NCBI GenBank assembly: GCA_913062675.1
Contig: CAJXWR010000006.1
Span: forward strand, 1-48,054
Direction: 5' to 3'
DNA from: an uncultured Trueperaceae bacterium
GTDB taxonomy: Bacteria > Deinococcota > Deinococci > Deinococcales > Trueperaceae
DNA: 48,054 bases
Shown in pieces: positions 42,473-48,054 of this stretch (positions within the stretch are counted from its first letter, which is position 1; every line of letters starts with the position of its first letter). Below the pieces are notes generated by a model that searched no databases, had not been told where the DNA came from, and was given only the letters and a program-made list of their open reading frames with translations. The translations under genes and the position numbers were made by a program.

Positions 42473-42474
42473 GC

Positions 42475-43692
42475 TCACACCTCGATCAGCATGCGCGCGG
42501 GCCGCTCGATGGCGTCCTTGATGCGCTTGAGGAACGTGACGGCCTCGCGCCCATCGACGATGCGGTGGTCGTACGTGAGGGCGAGGTACATCATGGGTCG
42601 GATCACGACCTCGCCATCGATCGCGACGGGTCGCTGCTGAATGCTGTGCATGCCGAGCACGCCGCTTTGCGGGGGGTTCACGATGGGGGTGGAGAGCAGG
42701 CTGCCGAACACGCCTCCATTGCTGATGGTGAACGTCCCACCGGTGAGCTCGTCGGGCGTGAGCTTGTTCTCCTGGGCGCGGGCTCCGAAGTCGCCGATGG
42801 CGGCTTCGACCTCGGCGAAGCTCATGGCTTCGGCGTTGCGGAGCACGGGGGTGACGAGCCCCTTCTTGGTGGAGACGGCGACGGCGATGTCGTAGTAGTC
42901 CTTGTAAATGATGCTCTCGTCGCGAATTTCGGCGTTGAGTTGCGGAATGGTCTTGAGCGCATCGATGGCGGCCTTGACGAAGAAGCTCATGAAACCGAGG
43001 CGCACGCCGTAGCGTTTCTCGAACGCGTCCTTGTACTCGCTGCGGAGTTGCATGACGGCGGTCATGTCGGCCTCGTTGAAGGTCGTGAGCAGCGCGGCGG
43101 TTTGTTGGGCTTCGACGAGCCGGCGAGCGATCGTGCGGCGGAGCGGGCTCATGGCGACCGCTTCCTCGCTGCGGGCGCCCGTCGCGGGGAGCGAAGCGGA
43201 TGGCGCGGCACCTTGCTGCGCGACGTGACGTTCAACGTCCTCCTTGAGAAGGCGTCCACCGGGGCCGGTGGCGCGCACGCTGCCTGCGTCGAGACCATGC
43301 TGGTCGAGCAGGCGTTGCGCGGCGGGCATCACGGCGCCCGGCTCACCGCTGGCAGCCGCTGGCGCGGCGGGTTCCGCTTGGGGCGGTGCGGGTTGCGCGG
43401 GTGTGGCGGGTTCCGCCTCCTTCACGCTGGTGGCTGCCGCAGCCTCGGAGCCGGTGGCGGTCTCGTCGATGCGTGCGATGACGTCCCCCACGTTCGCGCT
43501 TGCGCCCTCCTCGACGAGGATCTCGGTGAGGACGCCTGCTTCGGTGGCGGCTACCTCGAGGGTGGCCTTGTCGGTCTCGACCTCGACGAGGGGTTCGTCC
43601 TTGGCGACGGTGTCACCCGGCTTCTTGAGCCACGCACCGAGGAACACCTCGGTGATCGATTCGCCCACGCTGGGCACTTTGACGTCGGTCAT
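42475..43692 (-). CDS. sucB: 2-oxoglutarate dehydrogenase E2, dihydrolipoyl succinyltransferase
   Basis: This 405-residue core subunit has one lipoyl domain (1-77; Lys42 in [12 protein letters not shown] is the lipoylation site). An Ala-Pro-Glu-rich linker follows, then a peripheral-subunit-binding domain (about 117-150, [31 protein letters not shown]). A second linker leads to the catalytic acyltransferase domain (about 175-405) ending [16 protein letters not shown] with the active-site His and Asp. [19 protein letters not shown] supports the succinyl rather than acetyl type. It lies 55 bp after sucA. Confidence 0.95.
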   Translation of the reverse strand: MTDVKVPSVGESITEVFLGAWLKKPGDTVAKDEPLVEVETDKATLEVAATEAGVLTEILVEEGASANVGDVIARIDETATGSEAAAATSVKEAEPATPAQPAPPQAEPAAPAAASGEPGAVMPAAQRLLDQHGLDAGSVRATGPGGRLLKEDVERHVAQQGAAPSASLPATGARSEEAVAMSPLRRTIARRLVEAQQTAALLTTFNEADMTAVMQLRSEYKDAFEKRYGVRLGFMSFFVKAAIDALKTIPQLNAEIRDESIIYKDYYDIAVAVSTKKGLVTPVLRNAEAMSFAEVEAAIGDFGARAQENKLTPDELTGGTFTISNGGVFGSLLSTPIVNPPQSGVLGMHSIQQRPVAIDGEVVIRPMMYLALTYDHRIVDGREAVTFLKRIKDAIERPARMLIEV

Positions 43693-43747
43693 GGCTTGCT
43701 CCCGTCTTCACCGCACGCGTGGCGGTGACGCTCCGCATTCCCGTGAT

Positions 43748-46534
43748 TCACGCGTTCACCTCGAAGGCGGCGTGCATGAGTTCTTCCTGTTCGAGCTTGT
43801 GGCTGCTTCCCGATCCGGTTGCGGGGCTGGCGGAGGCAGGTCGACTGATACCGCGGAAGGGGCGGCCCTGCACGTCGCTTCCCCACTCGCAACGGAGGTA
43901 CGACCAGGCACCCATGTTGCGGGGTTCCTCCTGCACGTGCACGACCTCGACCCGTTTGGGGAAGGGGGCGAGGACGTCGGCCAGCGCGTCGCTGGGCAGC
44001 GGGTAGAGCTGTTCGAGACGCACGATGGCGACGTCGTCCCGTTCGAGGCGTTCGCGTTCGGCCATGAGGTCGTAGGCGACCTTGCCGGAGGCAAGGAGGA
44101 TGCGTTTGACCTTCTTGGGGGACACGTCGGGATCGCCGATGACGCGCTGGAACGTGCCTTGCGTCAGATCCTCTAGGGGCGACACGGCGCGGGGCGAGCG
44201 CAGCAGGCTCTTGGGGGTCATGACGATGAGGGGTTTGCGCCAGGGGCGCAGCACTTGCCTGCGGAGGGCGTGGAACATTTGTGCGGGCGTCGTGGGGTAG
44301 ATGACCTGCACGTTGTCCTCGGCGCAGAGTTGCAGGAAGCGTTCGAGGCGTGCCGAGGAGTGCTCGGGCCCTTGACCCTCGTAGCCGTGTGGAAGGAGCA
44401 TGACGAGGCCGGAGAGGCGCTTCCACTTGTCCTCGCCACTGGCGATGAACTGGTCGATGATGACTTGCGCCGCGTTGACGAAGTCTCCGAACTGGGCTTC
44501 CCAGAGAACGAGCGCGTCGGGCATGTCGAGGCTGTAGCCGTACTCGAAACCGAGCACGCCGGCTTCACTGAGGGGACTGTTGTGAATTTCGATGGGCGCT
44601 TGCGTGTCGGTGAGGTGCGCGAGCGGCATGTGGGTCGCTTGCGTCTCGGGGTCGTGAAGGACGGCGTGCCGGTGGGAGAAGGTTCCGCGTTGGCTGTCCT
44701 GTCCGGTGAGGCGGACGCGCACGCCTTCGTTGACGAGGCTGGCGAGGGCGAGCGCTTCGCCCGCGGACCAGTCGAGCGGTTGCTCGCCGTCGGCCATGGC
44801 GCTGCGTGCCGCGAGTTGGCGCTGCACCTTGGGGTGGACGGTGAAACCGTCGGGGACCCGCGTCGTGGCCTGCAGGAGGCGTTTCGCTTCGGCTTCCTCG
44901 ATGCCCGTGTCGACGTCGGGCACCGCCGCGTCAGGTCCGCCGACGTAGGGGGTCCAAACGCCTTCTCCGGCGCTGTAGTGCGGTTTGAACTCTTCGCTGC
45001 GAGCGGCGGAGAGTTCACCTTCGAGGTGTTCGCGGCGGGCTTCGACGATGGTGTCGGCTTCCTCGCGCGTGACTTCTCCGAGGGTGAGCAGGCGCTCGAG
45101 GTAGGACTCGCGCACGGTGGCGCGCTTCTTGATGAGGGCGTACATGTCGGGCTGGGTGAAGCTGGGTTCGTCGCCTTCGTTGTGGCCGTGACGGCGGTAG
45201 CAGTACATGTCGATGACGACGTCGCGTGCGAAGCGTTCGCGGAAGTCGAGGGCGAGTTCGATGACTTGCGCAACCGCTTCGGGATCCTCGCCGTTGACGT
45301 GCAGGATGGGCGCTTGCAGCATCTTGGCGACGTCGCTGGCGTAGGGGGTGCTGCGACTGTCTTCGGGATCGGTGGTGAACCCGAGCTGGTTGTTGACGAT
45401 GACGTGCAGCGCTCCCCCGACGCGGTAGCCCGACAGGTCGGAGAGGTTGAGGGTTTCCTGGACGATGCCTTCGCCGATGAAGGCGGCATCACCGTGAATG
45501 AGGATGGGCATGCCGCGCACGCGTCGCGTGTCGCCGGCGCGGTCCTGCTTGGCGCGGACGCGACCGAGGACGACGGGGTTCACGTACTCGAGGTGACTGG
45601 GGTTGAAGGCGAGGCTGAGGTGGACGGTCTGCCCGGCTTGGGTGGTCCAGTCGCTGCTGTAACCGAGGTGGTACTTCACGTCGCCGCTACCGCGGTGCAT
45701 CTCGGGGTCGACGTCGTCGAACTCGCGGAAGATGGTGCGGGGGCTCTTGCCCATGATGTTGGCGAGGACGTTGAGGCGTCCGCGGTGCGCCATGCCGAGC
45801 ACGATTTCGCTGATGCCTTGCGCGCCAGCCTTTTCGATGGCGAGGTCGAGGAGGGGGATGAGCGTTTCGCCTCCTTCGAGGCTGAAGCTCTTCGCCCCGA
45901 TGTACTTCTTCTGGATGAAGTTCTCGAAGATCTCCGCGTCGGTGAGCTTGGTGAGGATGCGGAGTTGCGTCTCGCGGGAGAGGGTGCGGCGGTTGCGGCT
46001 CGCTTCCATGCGTTCGCGGAGCCAGACGCGCATGCCGAGGTCGTCGATGTGCATGAACTGCGCACCGATGCTGCGGGTGTACGTCTCGCGCAGGCCTGCG
46101 ATGAGTTCGCCGAGCGTGTGGGCGTCACGGACGCTGCTTTCGAGCACGCTCTTGCCGAGGTCCTCGTCGTTGAAGCCGTAGTGCGTCGGGTCCAGCTCGG
46201 GGGTGGCGGGGGGATCGTGCCGCAGGGGGTTGAGTTCCGCGAGGCGGTGACCGAGTACCCGGTAGTTGCGGAGCAACTTGTCGGCGCGGTGTTGCAGATC
46301 GTCGGCGGCCCCGCTCGCCGTGGTGGCTGCGGGGCCGCGGAAGACGCTTCTTGGGAGGAAGGAGGGACCGAGGTCGGAGCGCCCGGCGTGGGCGTCACTG
46401 GCGACCTCGTCGAAGTAGCGGCGCCAGGCTTCGGGGATCGAGGCGGGGTCGCGTAGGTAGGCGACGTACATCTCCTCGGCGAAGGCGAGGCTCGAACCGT
46501 TCAGGGGGGGTTCGGACGGATCGGAGTCAGGCAT
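43748..46534 (-). CDS. sucA: 2-oxoglutarate dehydrogenase E1 component
   Basis: This 928-residue thiamine-diphosphate enzyme decarboxylates 2-oxoglutarate and succinylates the E2 lipoyl arm. It begins FAEEMYVAYLRDPASIPEAWRRYFDEV, the E2-binding N-terminal segment. The ThDP site includes LGMAHRGRLNVLANIMGK and G-D-A-A-F-I-G-E-G-I-V-Q-E-T-L-N, and the pyrimidine-domain segment reads LPHGYEGQGPEHSSARLERFLQLCAEDN. The length equals that of E. coli SucA (933). ATG 46534 fits the family start; the frame is open much farther upstream. A possible extended -10 (TGGTACAAC) lies 10 nt before the ATG. It heads the sucA-sucB-lpd operon. Confidence 0.96.
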   Translation of the reverse strand: MPDSDPSEPPLNGSSLAFAEEMYVAYLRDPASIPEAWRRYFDEVASDAHAGRSDLGPSFLPRSVFRGPAATTASGAADDLQHRADKLLRNYRVLGHRLAELNPLRHDPPATPELDPTHYGFNDEDLGKSVLESSVRDAHTLGELIAGLRETYTRSIGAQFMHIDDLGMRVWLRERMEASRNRRTLSRETQLRILTKLTDAEIFENFIQKKYIGAKSFSLEGGETLIPLLDLAIEKAGAQGISEIVLGMAHRGRLNVLANIMGKSPRTIFREFDDVDPEMHRGSGDVKYHLGYSSDWTTQAGQTVHLSLAFNPSHLEYVNPVVLGRVRAKQDRAGDTRRVRGMPILIHGDAAFIGEGIVQETLNLSDLSGYRVGGALHVIVNNQLGFTTDPEDSRSTPYASDVAKMLQAPILHVNGEDPEAVAQVIELALDFRERFARDVVIDMYCYRRHGHNEGDEPSFTQPDMYALIKKRATVRESYLERLLTLGEVTREEADTIVEARREHLEGELSAARSEEFKPHYSAGEGVWTPYVGGPDAAVPDVDTGIEEAEAKRLLQATTRVPDGFTVHPKVQRQLAARSAMADGEQPLDWSAGEALALASLVNEGVRVRLTGQDSQRGTFSHRHAVLHDPETQATHMPLAHLTDTQAPIEIHNSPLSEAGVLGFEYGYSLDMPDALVLWEAQFGDFVNAAQVIIDQFIASGEDKWKRLSGLVMLLPHGYEGQGPEHSSARLERFLQLCAEDNVQVIYPTTPAQMFHALRRQVLRPWRKPLIVMTPKSLLRSPRAVSPLEDLTQGTFQRVIGDPDVSPKKVKRILLASGKVAYDLMAERERLERDDVAIVRLEQLYPLPSDALADVLAPFPKRVEVVHVQEEPRNMGAWSYLRCEWGSDVQGRPFRGISRPASASPATGSGSSHKLEQEELMHAAFEVNA

Positions 46535-46634
46535 GTCGGGCGATGTTGTACCACGCTGGCGCTGGGTGTCTGAGGCGGGGGATACAGGTTCCCTGCGGGC
46601 CTCGCGGTCCGCCGCGGGGGTTGAGGGCACGCGG

Positions 46635-46640
46635 TAGGCT
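46635..46640 (+). promoter_or_regulatory. Leaderless-type -10 box of the sugar kinase gene
   Basis: TAGGCT lies 6 nt before the ATG at 46647, in the 112-bp divergent gap with sucA. Confidence 0.5.
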
Positions 46641-46646
46641 CTGGGC

Positions 46647-47600
46647 ATGCGTGACGTCGTGAGTTTGGGTGAACTTCTGGTCGATTTCGTGCCCGACCGG
46701 GCGGGCGTGACCCTTGGCGAGGCGGAGCGTTTCTTGAAGGCGGCGGGCGGCGCGCCGGCGAACGTGGCGGTGGGCGTGGCGCGACTTGGGGGGGCCGCGT
46801 CGTTCGTGGGGAAGGTGGGTGACGATCCGTTTGGGCACTGGCTGGTGGAGGTGCTGGAGGGCGAGGGGGTGGACGTGCATGACGTGCGCTTCGAGGAGGC
46901 GGCACGGACGGCGTTGGCGTTCGTCTCGCTCACGGCGGAGGGGGAGCGCGACTTCGTGTTCTATCGGCACCCATCGGCGGACCAGTTGCACCGGCCGGAC
47001 GAGGTGGACCTCGATGCGGTGCGTGCAGCGAAGGTTCTGCACCACGGGAGCATCAGCCTGATTCAGGAGCCGTCGCGGAGCGCGACGCTGGCTGCGATTC
47101 ATGCGGCGCGGGAGGCAGGGGTGACGGTGAGTTACGACCCGAACCTGCGGTTGCCGTTGTGGCCGAGTGCGGAGGCGGCGCGGGAGGGCATGCGCAGCGC
47201 GTGGCCGCTTGCGCACGTAATCAAGGTGAGCGAGGAGGAGTTGCAGTTCTTGACGGGGTCTGGGGACGTGGAGGCGGCGCGCGACTTGTGGCATGACGAT
47301 CTCGCCTTGCTGCTGGTGACGTTGGGCAGCGAGGGCGTGGCGTGGTTCACGGCGGGCGGGTCAGGTCGCGTGGCGAGCATGCCGGTCACCCCGGTGGATA
47401 CGACGGGGGCGGGGGATGCGTTCGTGGCTGGCTTGTTGGCTGCCTGGTGCGCACACCCCGGATTGGTGGGGGACGAGGCGCGGCTCGAGGCGGCGTTGCG
47501 GGAGGCGAACGCATACGCGGCGCTGACGACGACGCAGCCAGGAGCGATTCCGGCTTTGCCGACCCGGGAGGAACTGACGGCGTTCCTGGCGGCGTCGTGA
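46647..47600 (+). CDS. PfkB/ribokinase-family sugar kinase, fructokinase-like
   Basis: This 317-residue kinase has GELLVDFVPD at the start, PfkB signature 1 in KAAGGAPANVAVGVARLGG (about 31-49), and signature 2 DTTGAGDAFVAGLLAAW (about 252-268) with the catalytic Asp and anion hole. The spacing VTLGSEGVAWF just before the second signature is typical for fructokinases (ScrK) and 2-keto-3-deoxygluconate kinases; fructose is my first choice but is not certain. No transport or hydrolase gene adjoins it. A TAGGCT box lies 6 nt before the ATG. Confidence 0.9.
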   Translation: MRDVVSLGELLVDFVPDRAGVTLGEAERFLKAAGGAPANVAVGVARLGGAASFVGKVGDDPFGHWLVEVLEGEGVDVHDVRFEEAARTALAFVSLTAEGERDFVFYRHPSADQLHRPDEVDLDAVRAAKVLHHGSISLIQEPSRSATLAAIHAAREAGVTVSYDPNLRLPLWPSAEAAREGMRSAWPLAHVIKVSEEELQFLTGSGDVEAARDLWHDDLALLLVTLGSEGVAWFTAGGSGRVASMPVTPVDTTGAGDAFVAGLLAAWCAHPGLVGDEARLEAALREANAYAALTTTQPGAIPALPTREELTAFLAAS

Positions 47601-47621
47601 TGCGCCCGGGACGTCGACATG

Positions 47622-47645
47622 AAAAAACGCTCGCAGGTGCGAGCG
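47622..47645 (-). terminator. Intrinsic terminator reading on the minus strand
   Basis: A 7-bp stem, a 4-nt loop and a run of six T on the minus strand. On the plus strand the same stem has no U-tract, so it is oriented against the sugar kinase gene. Confidence 0.75.
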
Positions 47646-47667
47646 CGCTTGCTGCTTTGCTTTGATA
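47622..47667 (-). ncRNA. Candidate tiny RNA (about 46 nt) with own promoter and terminator
   Basis: On the minus strand a promoter (-35 TTGACG at 47697-47702, 17 bp, -10 TAACTT at 47674-47679) would start transcription near 47667. Only about 20 nt later begins an intrinsic terminator: stem CGCTCGC/GCGAGCG with an ACCT loop (47628-47645), followed by six T (47622-47627). No coding frame fits inside. Either a very short stable RNA or an abortive antisense transcript at the end of the sugar kinase gene is expected. The function is unknown. Confidence 0.4.
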
Positions 47668-47673
47668 TTGCGC

Positions 47674-47702
47674 AAGTTACCCCGATATGCAGCATTCGTC
47701 AA
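47674..47702 (-). promoter_or_regulatory. Minus-strand promoter for the candidate tiny RNA
   Basis: TTGACG and TAACTT are separated by exactly 17 bp. Just upstream of the -35 on that strand lies a 15-bp inverted repeat (47710-47724, arms CAGGCA and TGCCTG, 3-bp centre) that could be an operator. The rest of the gap up to 47893 shows no clear gene. Confidence 0.5.
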
Positions 47703-47893
47703 GGGCTTGCAGGCATCTTGCCTGATTCTCGTGAAAACGGCGTGTTTTTGGGTCTTTCGCGCCGCGAATTCAGGCTGGGAATCGGTTCGAGAGGCGCCGT
47801 GCATGGATGAACCGTCGCTGGGCGCGCGACACCAGCAAGGCCGGTGACGGTTCGGTTGCGGGGTGCGACGCGCAGGCTGACGTGAGTGCCGGC

Positions 47894-47899
47894 TATCAT
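47894..47899 (+). promoter_or_regulatory. Leaderless-type -10 box of the threonine dehydratase-like gene
   Basis: TATCAT lies 7 nt before the ATG at 47907 and overlaps an in-frame ATG at 47898, which would therefore not be transcribed in full. Confidence 0.5.
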
Positions 47900-47906
47900 G
47901 CGCGCC

Positions 47907-48054
47907 ATGCTTCCTACCTTCGAGGACGTCCTTCCAGCCCAGCGGCGCGTGCGGGACCTGACGCGCGTGACGCCGCTCCTTCCCTACGATGCCGGGTCAA
48001 CGCATCCTGATGCACCGGCCGTGTGGGTCAAACCGGAGAACCTGCAGCGCACCG
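47907..48054 (+). CDS. PLP-dependent threonine/serine dehydratase-like protein, 5' part only
   Basis: The 49 visible codons read as the N-terminus of a fold-type II PLP enzyme of the threonine ammonia-lyase group. After an initial helix come RVRDLTRVTPLLPYD and then VWVKPENLQRT, the strand just before the S-F-K-x-R-G motif with the PLP lysine, which lies beyond the window. Threonine dehydratase (ilvA/tdcB type) is the likeliest member; serine or diaminopropionate lyases begin similarly. The ATG at 47907 is chosen for its position relative to the TATCAT box. Confidence 0.8.
   Translation, partial: MLPTFEDVLPAQRRVRDLTRVTPLLPYDAGSTHPDAPAVWVKPENLQRT

Noticed and set aside
39743-42640. A plus-strand open frame of 965 codons opposite mqnE and lpd
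   Set aside because: Its product is a Gly/Val/Asp-rich mirror of well-conserved minus-strand genes and has no domain, start signal or promoter of its own.
44255-46456. A plus-strand open frame of 733 codons opposite sucA
   Set aside because: It is antisense to the conserved E1 gene and has composition typical of shadow frames.
47628-47645. Hairpin as the terminator of the plus-strand sugar kinase gene
   Set aside because: The run of six T is on the minus-strand side only; on the plus strand the stem is followed by GC-rich sequence.
1-48054. CRISPR arrays, insertion sequences, prophage, tRNA or rRNA genes
   Set aside because: No regular repeats, transposase or phage frames, or cloverleaf/rRNA segments were recognised. 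The window reads as ordinary core chromosome.

Overview
The window is a GC-rich chromosomal stretch with densely packed genes on both strands. I read it as a member of the Deinococcota, probably near Trueperaceae. Four things point there. There is an archaeal/eukaryal-type aspartyl-tRNA synthetase. Menaquinone is made by the futalosine route (mqnE, mqnA). The small heat-shock gene carries a HspR (HAIR-like) operator. Many genes have a TANNNT -10 box only 5-7 nt before the start codon, which is the leaderless architecture known from Deinococcus. No mobile elements, CRISPR arrays, rRNA or tRNA genes were seen, so this looks like core genome.

Layout, left to right. 1-1.5 kb: the start of a quinone oxidoreductase, divergent from mreB. 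1.6-6.5 kb: a minus-strand run of MATE exporter, 42-residue membrane peptide, unknown membrane protein, single-domain chromate transporter, gamma-glutamyltransferase and SlyD-like FKBP. 6.5-8.2 kb: an ankyrin/M23 peptidase fusion facing hsp20, with a terminator between them. 8.3-14.2 kb: minus-strand LOG-family protein, HAD phosphatase, mutS2 and pta. 14.2-21 kb: an MFS transporter, then a TPP riboswitch ahead of the thiamine uptake and activation genes thiB, thiP, thiQ and thiN. An AEC-family permease gene lies inverted between thiB and thiP.

21-30.4 kb: a LacI-controlled catabolic operon with a substrate-binding protein, two unusually elaborated permeases, a GH63-type glycosidase, a GT4 glycosyltransferase and a GH13_18 phosphorylase. 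The phosphorylase closely resembles E. coli YcjM (glucosylglycerate phosphorylase), so the operon most likely takes up and degrades glucosylglycerate or a related compatible solute. It encodes no ABC ATPase.

30.4-36 kb: a Nudix hydrolase, a YbjQ-family protein, then aspS2 preceded by what looks like a complete ribosome-mediated attenuator. It has a leaderless 28-codon peptide with Asp-Asp-Asn codons, a duplicated antiterminator segment and a perfect 11-bp terminator. After it come a secreted protein of unknown function, tdk, and hslV-hslU. 36-41 kb: a GT2 glycosyltransferase and the overlapping mqnE-mqnA-glgX operon. 41-46.5 kb: the 2-oxoglutarate dehydrogenase operon sucA-sucB-lpd. 46.6-48 kb: a PfkB sugar kinase, an intergenic region with a possible tiny minus-strand RNA, and the start of a threonine dehydratase-like gene.

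The most notable items are the aspS2 attenuator, the glucosylglycerate operon with its DUF11-like insert in a permease, the thiamine locus interrupted by an antisense gene, and the tiny RNA near the right end.
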